Source: Segniliparus rotundus DSM 44985
GTDB taxonomy: Bacteria; Actinomycetota; Actinomycetes; Mycobacteriales; Mycobacteriaceae
Reading direction: 5' to 3'
Assembly: GCF_000092825.1 (NCBI RefSeq)
Contig: NC_014168.1
Span: 2,967,946-3,031,945, forward strand
DNA: 64,000 nucleotides
Position 1 is the stretch's first letter. Each line of letters begins with the position of its first letter. The position numbers and the translations under genes were made by a program. Of the stretch, positions 45,096 through 53,248 are shown one piece after another. Below the pieces are notes generated by a model. That model did not search any database. It had not been told where the DNA came from and saw only the letters and a list, made by a program, of their open reading frames with translations.

Positions 45096-45662
45096 ATGGC
45101 TATGAACTGGATACATCAACGCATCTGCAGCTCGAAGCAATGGGCCCGGCTGGTCCGAGAAAGCACGCTGCCGTGGGTGCTCGACGAGGTGGACCTCGGC
45201 GAGCGCACGCTGGAAATCGGGCCGGGCTACGGCGCGAACCTCAAGGTGCTGGTCGAGAAGACCCCGGACCTCACCGCCGTGGAGATCGACCCGGCGATGG
45301 CCGCGGACCTGCGGCGCGAGCACGGTTCCCGCGCGAAAATCCTCCAGGGCGACGGCGCCTCGCTCGCGCTGCCCGACGAGGAGTTCAGCTCGGTCGTCTG
45401 CTTCACGATGCTCCACCACGTCCCCACGGCGGGGGGACAGGACGCGCTTTTCTCCGAAGCGCGCCGCGTCCTGTCCTCGGGCGGGGTCTTCGCCGGATGC
45501 GACTCCACGGACAGCCTGCTCATGCGCGCCCTGCACATCGGCGACACCTACAACCCCGTGCCGCCGGAGACTTTGCAGGACCGGCTGGCCGCAGCGGGAT
45601 TCGAGGAGATCGCCACAGAGCACAAGGGGGGCAAAGTGCGCTGGCGCGCCGTGGCCGTCTGA
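45096..45662 (+). CDS. Class I SAM-dependent methyltransferase
   Basis: A 188-residue Rossmann methyltransferase (Methyltransf_11 type): LEIGPGYGANLKVL is the SAM-binding loop near residue 40, TAVEIDPAMAADL the acidic second strand, and SSVVCFTMLHHVPTA the catalytic-strand region. The substrate is not evident; small mycobacterial homologues are annotated as SAM methyltransferases of unknown target. ATG 45096. It shares a 93-base divergent control region with the AraC gene. Confidence 0.85.
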   Translation: MAMNWIHQRICSSKQWARLVRESTLPWVLDEVDLGERTLEIGPGYGANLKVLVEKTPDLTAVEIDPAMAADLRREHGSRAKILQGDGASLALPDEEFSSVVCFTMLHHVPTAGGQDALFSEARRVLSSGGVFAGCDSTDSLLMRALHIGDTYNPVPPETLQDRLAAAGFEEIATEHKGGKVRWRAVAV

Positions 45663-45751
45663 GCCAGACGCGGCCCGGCCGCCGATGCCGCGAAGAATCC
45701 GTTGGGCACAGCGGCACCATCGCCTGCCGCGCAGCAGGATAGGCTGAGCCT

Positions 45752-46867
45752 ATGGAAGAGCTCGGCGAAGACCCGGCCCGCGTCGGAGAAGAACGCGGCG
45801 AGGGCTGGAGCGAGACGGGCGAGGACGAGACCGCCAACGAGGACGAGACCGGGGCCCGGCCAGAACGAGCCCGACTGCGCGAGAGGGTCCGAGACCGCCT
45901 GCTCGGCGGCGAGCACAAATACAACCGGCGGGAAATCGCTGAGCTCATCGGCGTGGAGCCGTACCGCATCGCGCGGCTGTGGGTCGCTTTCGGGTTCGCC
46001 ACCGACCCCGACCCCGAGATGAAGATGTTCACCGACGGCGACCTGCAGGCGCTGCGCTTGTTCACCACACTGGTGGACCGGGGCCTGCTCGACCCCGATA
46101 TGGAATACACGGTGGCCCGCAATTTGGGGCAGAGCTTCGCCCGCATCGCGGAGTGGCAGGCCGAGACCGCCTACGAGCGGATCCGGGCCGAGGCCGTCAA
46201 ACGCATGCCCGAGGGAGCCGAGGCGGATGTGGTGGCGTTGTCCGGCACGCTCGCGGGCGCGCTCTTGGACGAGGTCCTGCCTGCCTTCGACTTCGTGCAA
46301 AGCTATCTTTGGCGGCGGCACCTGGCCGCGAACGCGCAACGGGTCGGCGGCCAGGGCGAGCACAAATTCGCCGTCGGATTCGCCGACATGGTCGGCTACA
46401 CCCGGCTCACCCGCAGCCTGGACGAGCCCGAACTCGACCGTTTGCTGGAATCATTCGAGTCCACGGCGACCACAGTCATCACCCAGGAAGGCGGCTGGTT
46501 GGTGAAAACCCTGGGCGACGAGGTCATGTTCGCCTCGGCTTCCCCGCAGGCCGCGGCCCGGATAGCGCTCACCCTGCTCGACTTCGTGCCCGACGGCGAG
46601 GAGGTGCCGGAACTGCGGGTCGGCGTCGCTTACGGGCGAGTGCTCACCCGCTTCGGGGACCTCTACGGGCCGACCGTGAACATCGCCTCGCGTTTGACCA
46701 CCTCGGCCAAACCCGGCAGCGTCCTCATCGACGCGGGATTGGCCGAGGAGGTCGTCGAGGAGGGCGACCTGCAAATCAAACCCTTGCGCCGTCCGCTGCA
46801 AGTCCGCGGCTACCGCAAACTCGACGCCTTCACGTTGCGCTGGCGCCAGCGCAAAGGGTTCCGCTGA
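45752..46867 (+). CDS. Class III adenylate cyclase, Rv2212-like
   Basis: A 371-residue soluble cyclase making cAMP. Residues 1-45 are acidic and disordered; 55-180 is a helical regulatory domain with a MerR-like beginning (YNRREIAELIGVEPYRIARL); the catalytic domain spans about 205-360. Metal aspartates are D212 (FADMVGYTRL) and D256, with the substrate-specifying K252 and D near KTLGDEVMF, and the transition-state pair in YGPTVNIASRL (Asn about 310, Arg about 314). The plan matches Rv2212 and Rv1264 of M. tuberculosis, where the N-terminal domain inhibits or senses pH or lipids. Monocistronic, ends 44 bases from the convergent GH2 gene. Confidence 0.9.
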   Translation: MEELGEDPARVGEERGEGWSETGEDETANEDETGARPERARLRERVRDRLLGGEHKYNRREIAELIGVEPYRIARLWVAFGFATDPDPEMKMFTDGDLQALRLFTTLVDRGLLDPDMEYTVARNLGQSFARIAEWQAETAYERIRAEAVKRMPEGAEADVVALSGTLAGALLDEVLPAFDFVQSYLWRRHLAANAQRVGGQGEHKFAVGFADMVGYTRLTRSLDEPELDRLLESFESTATTVITQEGGWLVKTLGDEVMFASASPQAAARIALTLLDFVPDGEEVPELRVGVAYGRVLTRFGDLYGPTVNIASRLTTSAKPGSVLIDAGLAEEVVEEGDLQIKPLRRPLQVRGYRKLDAFTLRWRQRKGFR

Positions 46868-46911
46868 GCGTCCGCGCCGAGCGAGGCTCCGGCCGGCCAG
46901 GCTGAGAACGC

Positions 46912-49743
46912 CTACTTGACGGTCACTTCTGCCATATTCACACCCGACACCGTGATCTGCGGTTTCCCGCTGTTGCCCGGCGGCGCGTCATAGGTGGCGG
47001 TGATGGTCTGCGTCTCGCCGGGGAGCAATGTGATGTCGTTCTGGTCCCACATGACGGACTGGGCCGCAGGGGCGTCGGCCCGCAAGAAGAACGCGACCGA
47101 ATCCGAGGAGTTGGTGAGCCGCACCGAGACCTTCCCCGCGGTCGGCGCGCCGACCGTGACCGCCACCTGGGCGGGCGGCAACGAGCGCAACGCCGTGAAA
47201 TCCGCGTACTGGCGCATCGGGGCGTTGGGGAAATTCACCCGATTGCCGCCGTTCGCGTCCCAATCCACCAATTCCGCAACCGTGGAACGCCAGTACACAT
47301 TGCGGTCCACCACATCGTCGCCGCGTTTGAGCAGAACTTCCACGAAATACGCGGGGCCTTCGGCGGGAACATTCGGCGACAACAAGCCGTTCCTCACCTC
47401 CTGGCTCGCGAGCGGCCCGACTGGGGCCGTCTGGTCGTCGAGCACCTTCCCGTCAACGCCGACCACCTTGGTCTGCACCATCAGGTGGTCTTGGGAGCCG
47501 ATGCCGAAATTCGCCACCGTGACCGTGTTGTCGTCATAGCTGAGCAGCGCGTGCACCGGCCGATTGGCCTCCGCGGCGCCGAAATACGAGCCCGGCTGGT
47601 CCCCGTCCGAACCGTAGAGATTCCACAAAAGCGACGGCCAGCCCTGGTTGATCATGAAATACACGAGGCCCGTCGAAGGGTTCACCGGGTCGGTCGAATA
47701 CCGGATGAACGCCTCGAACTGCGCGCGGACGCTCTCGTAATTCGCGAGCTGCGCCAACTGCACGTAGCTCTCAAGGTCGGACCACGGCCCGTAGCGATGC
47801 GCGAGCGCCGTCGAGAAGTTGTACAGCGTCCCGAACGCGTAGCCGTCGCCCGTAGCGGGCCCATGCAGGTTTTTCCCGCCCCTGGCGGGCTGGAAATTGG
47901 TGTGGTACTGGTTGTAGTTCGGGTCGCGCCACAACTTGTCCAGCTCCTCGGGGGACAAGAAACGTTTGAGCGAGGCCAGTGTCGGAATGCTGTCCCCCGC
48001 CCCCTGCTCGCTGCCGAAGCCCCTCGACCCGCTGATGTTCGTCAACGTCTCATTGGCCGGCCCCGAATGTCCGTCCTCGTACCAGAAAGACGGCGGAACC
48101 CAGTCGTACGGGCCTTCCCGTTCCCCGGACCACTCCAAAGTCGGGGTGTTCTTGTACATGGCCGCGGCGATGACCGGGACGTCGAAATCCGCCTCGTTGA
48201 AACCGCGCAAGGTGGCCCGCTCCTGTTTGGGCGTCGGCTCGTTGTCGCTCCACCCGTACGAGATGACGCTCGGATGGTCGCGTTCGCGCTCCCCGATCGA
48301 GCGCGACGACTCGTAGATGATCCGCTCGTCCCGGTCGGTGAGGATCGAATCGCTCGGCGGCTGCCACGCGTTGCAGCACATGAACCCGCCGAGCACCAAG
48401 ATCCCGGCCTTGTCCATCTGCTGATAGAAATCGTCCGGCTCGTCGTGGCCCTCCAACCGGACCGCGTTCAAACCCATATTGCGCACCATCGCCACCAAGC
48501 GGGCCGTCTGCGCCTTCGAATACCGCAGGAAGAGATCGGGCGCCGACTCGCCGCCCCGGATCAGCACGTCTTTGCCGTTGACGCTGAACTGGCGCCAACC
48601 GCCCGGCGTCTCGGTCGCCTCGCCGACCAACCGGGACTGGACCGTCCTGATCCCGAAACTCTCCTGGTAGGAGTCCGTTGTCACACCGTTCTGGACGACC
48701 GTCACGTCGAGGGTGTACAGGGGCTGGTCCCCCATCGAGTACGGCCACCAGACTTTCGGGTGCTGGATCGTCGTCGGGTCGAAGACCACGTCCTTGAAGT
48801 TCTGGTCCGCCAGCAGGTCCACCGAGGTCCGCAGTTCGACGGGGGGGCCGCCGTCCGGCGGGGTGATCTTGGCGTGGACCTCGCCGTGCTGCGGCTGGTC
48901 GCCGTGCTTGAGCACCCGCGTCTTGACCGTCAGCTCGCTCCTGGAAAGATCCGGCGCGTTCTTCTGCATGACGTGGGTGTTCGTCTGGCCGAGCGCGCCG
49001 GTGACCCGCAGGCTGATCGGATACTGCACACCCGTGTTGTTGTCCGGCGGGATCTGGCTCCAATCCGCGCTGGACGTGGTGAACATGCCCGCCGGATCGT
49101 TCGGGTACAGCATCAGCGCGAACGAGTTCTTGCCCGGTCGCAAAAGCTCGGTCACATCCAGGACGTGCTTCGCGTACGCGCCGCTGACGACCTCGCGCGT
49201 GGCGATCTCTTTCCCGTTCAGCCACACATCCGCCTCGCCCATCACGCCAGGGATCTCGATTTGGGCGCGCTGGCCCGGCGCCAGCCCTGGGCCGATGTCG
49301 AAGTCGGTCCGGTACCACCACGGCACGGCGAACCTCGGCGCCTCGACCGGCCCCGGCGCGGTCACATAGCCGAAGCAGTCCCGCATGTTCTGCGAATAAA
49401 AGACGTTCGGGCATTCCTTGTTCTGCACAAGAGCGCCGATGAGCGTCCCCGGGGCCCCGGCGTCGTCCGGCTTCACCACCAGCCAGCCCTTGTCCACATG
49501 CGCAGCGCTGGAGATCTGCGACGGGCGGTCCTTCGTGTCAGCGCTGCTGCGCACCTGCCAGCCGTCCGCGCCGAGGATTGTCGTTCCGATCCGGCTGCCC
49601 TGGATCGGCTGAATCGGCAACTCTTGCGCGGGCGCGTCCTGGGCGGAACGGACCCAGAGAAGGAGCGTGGTGACCGTGGCCGCGACGACGAGGGCCAAGA
49701 CCAGAATCAGGACAACCGTTCGCCTGGTACGGGCACCTTGCAT
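46912..49743 (-). CDS. Membrane-anchored GH2 glycosidase, exo-beta-glucosaminidase-like
   Basis: A 943-residue glycoside hydrolase family 2 protein. Residues 8-30 are a transmembrane anchor (VVLILVLALVVAATVTTLLL), so the rest lies outside the membrane. Order: sugar-binding jelly roll (WYRTDFDIGPG, GEADVWLNGKEIA), Ig-like domain, TIM barrel with LNAVRLEGHDEPDDFY, the acid/base region SYGWSDNEPTP near residue 490, and GFGSEQGAGDSIPTL near 570 with the probable nucleophile Glu, then Ig-like C-domains. SDNEP and GSEQGAGDSIP resemble the exo-beta-D-glucosaminidases (CsxA-type), but mannosidase activity is possible. ATG 49743. Monocistronic. Confidence 0.87.
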   Translation of the reverse strand: MQGARTRRTVVLILVLALVVAATVTTLLLWVRSAQDAPAQELPIQPIQGSRIGTTILGADGWQVRSSADTKDRPSQISSAAHVDKGWLVVKPDDAGAPGTLIGALVQNKECPNVFYSQNMRDCFGYVTAPGPVEAPRFAVPWWYRTDFDIGPGLAPGQRAQIEIPGVMGEADVWLNGKEIATREVVSGAYAKHVLDVTELLRPGKNSFALMLYPNDPAGMFTTSSADWSQIPPDNNTGVQYPISLRVTGALGQTNTHVMQKNAPDLSRSELTVKTRVLKHGDQPQHGEVHAKITPPDGGPPVELRTSVDLLADQNFKDVVFDPTTIQHPKVWWPYSMGDQPLYTLDVTVVQNGVTTDSYQESFGIRTVQSRLVGEATETPGGWRQFSVNGKDVLIRGGESAPDLFLRYSKAQTARLVAMVRNMGLNAVRLEGHDEPDDFYQQMDKAGILVLGGFMCCNAWQPPSDSILTDRDERIIYESSRSIGERERDHPSVISYGWSDNEPTPKQERATLRGFNEADFDVPVIAAAMYKNTPTLEWSGEREGPYDWVPPSFWYEDGHSGPANETLTNISGSRGFGSEQGAGDSIPTLASLKRFLSPEELDKLWRDPNYNQYHTNFQPARGGKNLHGPATGDGYAFGTLYNFSTALAHRYGPWSDLESYVQLAQLANYESVRAQFEAFIRYSTDPVNPSTGLVYFMINQGWPSLLWNLYGSDGDQPGSYFGAAEANRPVHALLSYDDNTVTVANFGIGSQDHLMVQTKVVGVDGKVLDDQTAPVGPLASQEVRNGLLSPNVPAEGPAYFVEVLLKRGDDVVDRNVYWRSTVAELVDWDANGGNRVNFPNAPMRQYADFTALRSLPPAQVAVTVGAPTAGKVSVRLTNSSDSVAFFLRADAPAAQSVMWDQNDITLLPGETQTITATYDAPPGNSGKPQITVSGVNMAEVTVK

Positions 49744-50205
49744 TCGACGGTCGTTCTTTCACTCAGTCTCGGTTCGGGCGGCACATACCCCCCGGGCGGG
49801 CTTCACGCCCACGGCCGCTTGCTGGCAAAACGGGCGCTCGAACTGGGAGCATGCTCTCGCGTCCGCGCACCGGGCGGCGGCAGACGGTTGTCAAGGATAG
49901 CCGAAAAACGTGCGCGTTCGCGCCTCGCCGCAGCACCTGTCGCAGTGCTCTCGGTCTCGTCTTTGCTCGTGCGCGCCCGCGGAGGCCTCGTCTCGAGCTG
50001 GCGGCGCGCGGCGGCGCGAGCCGGCCGGAAGGCAACACGCGCGGGCTGAAGAGCGCTGCCCCGCCACGAAGAGACAACCGTCTGCCCTGTGCTCAGCGGC
50101 TCGCAATCCCTCTTCCGGCACGGGATCGCGCCCCGGGGAGGACCGACGCCGCTCCCCCGCTCCTGACAGCCGCTGCGTGCGGACGCCAGACGGCCTGGAG
50201 GTGGC
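49744..50205. other. Gene-free stretch upstream of the GH2 gene
   Basis: Open frames here lack ribosome sites and family motifs. I see only a short palindrome (GAGCATGCTC, 49847-49856) that may lie in the GH2 promoter region, and otherwise nothing. Confidence 0.5.
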
Positions 50206-50667
50206 TCACGCCAGCCCAGGGGGACCGTCGGGCTGCGTCTTGGGCAGGATGTCCAAGAGGCGACGCAGGGCTGGCATCGCGGCGGCGAGGGCTCGCTGAT
50301 CGCTTTCGGGCAGCGCGCCGGTTGCCGCGTTGATGAGCTGAGAGCTGGTCTGGTCGTACCGTTCTAGCAGTTGGCGCGAGCGCTCCGTGAGGGAGACCAC
50401 AGCAGAGCGGCGGTCTGACGCCACGGTCTCGCGGGTGATGAGCCCTGATTCCGTGAGGGCTTTGAGCAGATTGCTGATGGTCGAAGGCGCCAGTCCCAGA
50501 CCCTCCGCAAGGTCGGAGGGCTGCGATCTGCCCCGCGCCTCGATTTCACGGAGCAGCTCGATAGACGACTCCGGAAGGTCCGGCAGAGCCGCGTCGGCGC
50601 GCGCGGCCCTGAGCACCGTTCTCCGCAGCGGCCCGAGCAGTCGGGAGAGCTCGAAGCCGATATCCAT
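50206..50667 (-). CDS. MarR-family transcriptional regulator
   Basis: A 153-residue winged-helix repressor: helices [20 protein letters not shown], recognition segment [20 protein letters not shown] and the wing [19 protein letters not shown] are standard MarR. ATG 50667 is used; GTG 50676 is an alternative. Divergent from the phenolic acid decarboxylase gene with a 17-bp inverted repeat between them, so it most likely represses that gene and is relieved by phenolic acids. Usual regulators of such decarboxylases are PadR-type; a MarR-type partner is less common. Confidence 0.88.
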   Translation of the reverse strand: MDIGFELSRLLGPLRRTVLRAARADAALPDLPESSIELLREIEARGRSQPSDLAEGLGLAPSTISNLLKALTESGLITRETVASDRRSAVVSLTERSRQLLERYDQTSSQLINAATGALPESDQRALAAAMPALRRLLDILPKTQPDGPPGLA

Positions 50668-50703
50668 GGCTTGCACTCTATCGGGCAAAGCTGTAGATTT
50701 ACT

Positions 50704-50720
50704 TTTGTTTACAAAACAAA
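50704..50720. promoter_or_regulatory. Operator between marR and phenolic acid decarboxylase
   Basis: TTTGTTT-ACA-AAACAAA is a perfect 7-bp inverted repeat with a 3-base centre in the 94-base divergent gap, standing out as AT-only sequence in a GC-rich background. Size and symmetry fit a MarR dimer site. Confidence 0.7.
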
Positions 50721-50761
50721 TCAGCTTTTTGTTCCCAGAACCAATGAGCGAGGAGGCCAAC

Positions 50762-51274
50762 ATGCCCGACGACATCACCCCGACCCAAGACCTGTCCGGC
50801 ATCGTGGGGAAACACATCATCTACACCTACGCGAACGGGTGGAAGTACGAGGTGTACTACAAGAACGAGACCGCGATCGACTACCGCATCCACCACGGCA
50901 TGGTGGGCGGCAGATGGGTGCGCGACCAAAAGGCGGCCATCGTGCAGTTCGAGCCCGGCGTCTATCTCGTCTCCTGGGACGAGCCCACCGGCACCAACGT
51001 CGCGCTGACCGTCGATTTCACCCGTCGCCGCCTGCACGGGGTGATCTTTTTCCCCGCATGGGTGGGCGAGCACCCCGAACGCACGGTTCTGTACCAGAAC
51101 GACCACTTGGAGCAGATGCGGGCCTACCGGGACGAGGGGCCGACCTACCCGAAACTCGTGATCGAGGAGTTCGCCAAGATCACGTTCCTCGAGGACTGCG
51201 GGCGCGACGACCAAACCGTCATCTCCTGCGCCCCCGCCGAACTGCCCTCCGGGTACGCGGACCGCGTGAACTGA
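50762..51274 (+). CDS. padC: Phenolic acid decarboxylase
   Basis: A 170-residue beta-barrel decarboxylase that turns p-coumaric, ferulic or caffeic acid into the vinylphenol without a cofactor. Diagnostic stretches are [20 protein letters not shown] (catalytic Tyr pair), [19 protein letters not shown] (active-site Arg), [15 protein letters not shown] (Glu) and [11 protein letters not shown]. The start ATG 50762 has GAGGAGG five bases before it; ATG 50744 would add six residues. Divergent from a MarR gene. Very rare in mycolic-acid actinobacteria as far as I know, so it may be acquired. Confidence 0.93.
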   Translation: MPDDITPTQDLSGIVGKHIIYTYANGWKYEVYYKNETAIDYRIHHGMVGGRWVRDQKAAIVQFEPGVYLVSWDEPTGTNVALTVDFTRRRLHGVIFFPAWVGEHPERTVLYQNDHLEQMRAYRDEGPTYPKLVIEEFAKITFLEDCGRDDQTVISCAPAELPSGYADRVN

Positions 51275-51362
51275 CCACGCGGCGCGCCTGCACCGCGATC
51301 GCGCGCTGCCGGGACTTGCCCGCCGAGGCCGCGGCAGCACGATGCGCTCACCAGGCGCCCCC

Positions 51363-51386
51363 TGATCTGGTTACGCTTTTCCGGAC
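51363..51386 (+). repeat. Left terminal inverted repeat of the IS
   Basis: TGATCTG, then three variable bases, ACG, one variable base and TTTTCCGGAC. It pairs with the reverse complement at 52613-52636 (20 of 24 positions). Confidence 0.85.
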
Positions 51387-51426
51387 ACTTTGAGTCGGGG
51401 CCTCGGGCCTCGGGAAGGGAGTGCGG

Positions 51427-51744
51427 ATGGCCGCGCATCCGGAGGAGTTCCGCCGCAGGGCGACAGAGGCGGCCCGCGCCGCCCGCGAGGGCGGGCGGCC
51501 TGTGGCCTGGGCAGCGAAGGAGCTGGGCGTGGACGCGAAGACGTTGCGCAAGTGGCTGGCCCAGGCCGACGGCGTGGAGGGCAAGCGCGTGGTCCGCGAG
51601 GGAGGGCACGAGGGGATCGCGGGCGACGAGCGGGCCGAGCTGGTCCGCCTGCGCCGGGAGAACCGGGTGTTGGCGATGGAGGTCGAGATCCTCAAACGGG
51701 CCTCGGCGATCTTCGCGAGGGAGAGCCTCCCAACCCCAAAATGA
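51427..51744 (+). CDS. IS3-family transposase OrfA
   Basis: A 105-residue DNA-binding subunit: HPEEFRRRATEAARAAR, then a helix-turn-helix (AWAAKELGVDAKTLRKWL) and a C-terminal leucine zipper (LVRLRRENRVLAMEVEILKR), the standard OrfA plan. GTG 51421 would add two residues. The stop TGA overlaps the orfB ATG (ATGA), and CCCCAAAATGA is the region where a -1 frameshift would make the OrfAB fusion. Confidence 0.92.
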   Translation: MAAHPEEFRRRATEAARAAREGGRPVAWAAKELGVDAKTLRKWLAQADGVEGKRVVREGGHEGIAGDERAELVRLRRENRVLAMEVEILKRASAIFARESLPTPK

Positions 51745-52610
51745 TCTTCCGGCTGGTCCACGAGCTGGCCGACGACGGTTTCCCCGTCGCGGCGGCCTGC
51801 CGGGTCCTGGGCGTCTCCCGCTCGGGCTATTACGACTGGGCGTCGCGCCCGCCGAGCGTCAGAGAGGTGGCGGACGAGGCGCTGACCGGCGTGATCCGAA
51901 CCGTCTGGTCGGGCTCGCGGCAGACCTACGGGGTCCGGCGGGTCCATGCGGAGCTGCGCATGGGCCTGGGCCTTCGGGTCGGGCTGCGCCGGGTCGGGCG
52001 CCTGATGCGCCTGGCCGGGATCGCCGGGGTCCACCGCCGCAGGCGGCGCGGGAACAAGCCCGCCCAAGCGGTCCACCCGGACCTGGTCGCCCGCAAGTTC
52101 ACCGCCGACCGCCCGGACAAGCTGTGGGTCACCGACATCACCGAGCACGCCACGGACGAGGGCAAGGTCTACTGCGCCGCGGTCCTGGACGTGTTCTCCC
52201 GCCGGGTCGTGGGCTGGTCGATAGCCGACCACCTGCGCGCCGAGCTGGTGGTCGACGCCCTGGACATGGCCCGCTGGCGGCGCAAGCCCCGCGGCACGGT
52301 CGTCCATTCGGACAGGGGCGGGCAATATGTGTCGTGGATCTTCGGCCACCGGCTCAGAGAGGCCGGCCTGCTCGGGTCGATGGGAAAAGTCGCCTGCGCC
52401 CTGGACAACGCCATGATGGAGTCGTTCTTCTCGTCCATGCAGGTCGAACTCCTCGACCGCAGAGAGTGGGCCACCCGAGCGGAGCTCGCCAACGCCATAT
52501 TCGAATACATCGAAGCCTGGTACAACCCCCTCAGACGCCACAGCGGCATCGGCTACCACAGCCCCGCCGCCTACGAGAACCTGCCCGCCCTCACCGAGAG
52601 CGTGGCATAA
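51741..52610 (+). CDS. IS3-family transposase OrfB (DDE integrase)
   Basis: A 289-residue catalytic subunit with an rve integrase core. HTH_21-type N-terminus (VLGVSRSGYYDW), then the DDE residues: Asp in WVTDITEHA, Asp in VHSDRGGQYVS, and Glu in DNAMMESFFSSMQ, followed by the K/R-containing WYNPLRRHSGIGYHSPA. Intact and of normal length. Expression as an OrfAB fusion by frameshift, or by coupling at 51741. Confidence 0.94.
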   Translation: MIFRLVHELADDGFPVAAACRVLGVSRSGYYDWASRPPSVREVADEALTGVIRTVWSGSRQTYGVRRVHAELRMGLGLRVGLRRVGRLMRLAGIAGVHRRRRRGNKPAQAVHPDLVARKFTADRPDKLWVTDITEHATDEGKVYCAAVLDVFSRRVVGWSIADHLRAELVVDALDMARWRRKPRGTVVHSDRGGQYVSWIFGHRLREAGLLGSMGKVACALDNAMMESFFSSMQVELLDRREWATRAELANAIFEYIEAWYNPLRRHSGIGYHSPAAYENLPALTESVA

Positions 52611-52731
52611 CCGTCCGGAAAACCGTTGACAGATCATCGTTGCTCGACCCCCGCCCGATCCGCGCCCGCTCCAACGCCTCCGCCCTCTGGCGCATCTGCT
52701 CGCGCATCCGGCGCGCTTCCACAGCTCCCAT
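52591..52731 (-). pseudogene. Small gene truncated by the IS insertion
   Basis: From ATG 52731 (GGGAGAAGAC before it is a good ribosome site) a frame encodes about 32 native residues (MGAVEARRMREQMRQRAEAL, ERARIGRG), a basic amphipathic helix, before entering the IS end at 52636; it then reads 14 IS-derived residues to a TGA at 52591. The lost 3' part is not evident on the other side of the IS, where the frame would run antisense to padC. Its promoter has a palindrome sharing a core with the one in front of the ESX-like operon at 27521. Confidence 0.55.
52613..52636 (-). repeat. Right terminal inverted repeat of the IS
   Basis: Reverse complement begins TGATCTG and shares TTTTCCGGAC with the left end; ends at the outermost CA of the element. 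Confidence 0.85.
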
Positions 52732-52780
52732 GTCTTCTCCCTTTCATGTTCCGTGCCGTTCGGCACTGCTCGAACATATG

Positions 52781-52794
52781 CGAACAATTGTTCG
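52781..52794. promoter_or_regulatory. 14-bp perfect palindrome upstream of truncated gene
   Basis: CGAACAATTGTTCG, preceded 10 bases earlier by another CGAACA half (52771-52776). It lies 50 bases upstream of the ATG at 52731. The core AATTGTTC recurs at 27614-27621 in the control region of the ESX-like operon and double-HTH gene, suggesting a shared regulator. Confidence 0.55.
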
Positions 52795-52918
52795 ACTTCA
52801 AGGACGAGCCGGGACTTGAACGAGTGACGCTGGCCGCTCCCCGAAAAAACACGGGCGCGCGGCGCCATCCAGCCGTGCTAGCCCCCTCTCCGCTGCGGCT
52901 ACGGTGCGCTCAGAAACG

Positions 52919-52948
52919 AAAAAGCGCGCCAGCCTGGAGCTGGCACGC
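52919..52948 (-). terminator. Intrinsic terminator of the ESX-like operon
   Basis: On the minus strand GCGTGCCAGC, loop TCCAG, GCTGGCGCGC (10-bp stem with one wobble pair) is followed by TTTTT. It is the only textbook Rho-independent terminator I see in the window. It would end transcripts arriving from the operon whose last stop is at 53249, leaving a 300-base 3' end, or from a separate RNA in between. Confidence 0.85.
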
Positions 52949-53248
52949 CTCTATCCACTGGCTTGTCCGCGTCCTTACTGCGGCCCTGCCTCAGTAATCA
53001 CTTCCGGTAGGTCGAACGTGCCCCTGTCTGCACAGAGTTCGGGGAGCGGCTCGCGCCGCGTGCGATGATGGTAGGGGCGGCCCGCCCGCCGCCTCTGCGC
53101 TGCTCCTCGTTCAGCACGGCAGGACGGACGGGCCGCCGTTCAAGGACAGACCCGCCCCCGCGACACCGGAGCCGGAGTGTGTCGCGTGAGGGACCGCGCG
53201 GGAGGGTATCGCGCGGTAGGGGCGGGCCGTCCGCTTATGGGGTTGTGG
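52949..53248 (-). other. Structured non-coding region between operon and terminator
   Basis: These 300 bases hold no supported gene but have dense structure: perfect 8-bp stems CGCGACAC/GTGTCGCG (53159-53166 with 53179-53186) and ACCGCGCG/CGCGCGGT (53193-53200 with 53210-53217), and a direct repeat GGTAGGGGCGG at 53070-53080 and 53215-53225. With the terminator downstream this may be a structured 3' untranslated region or a small RNA on the minus strand. Confidence 0.5.

Larger units (their letters stand above)
51363..52636 (+). mobile_element. IS3-family insertion sequence
   Basis: A 1274-bp element. The ends are imperfect inverted repeats starting TGATCTG (20 of the outer 24 bases match: 51363-51386 against 52613-52636), in the TG...CA form of IS3 elements. 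It carries orfA (51427-51744) and orfB (51741-52610) overlapping by four bases, with orfB in the -1 frame. No target duplication is evident (CCC on the left, TCG on the right), so one flank may be rearranged. It has cut a small gene starting at 52731. Confidence 0.9.

Noticed and set aside
51300-51362. Continuation of the small gene cut by the IS
   Set aside because: The rejoined frame stays open only as the antisense of padC, and there is no target duplication to define the join.
52795-52890. tRNA-like stretch (GGGACTTGAAC motif on the plus strand, like a tRNA T-arm in reverse)
   Set aside because: No consistent T-stem, anticodon stem or acceptor pairing could be drawn; at most a degenerate tRNA fragment.
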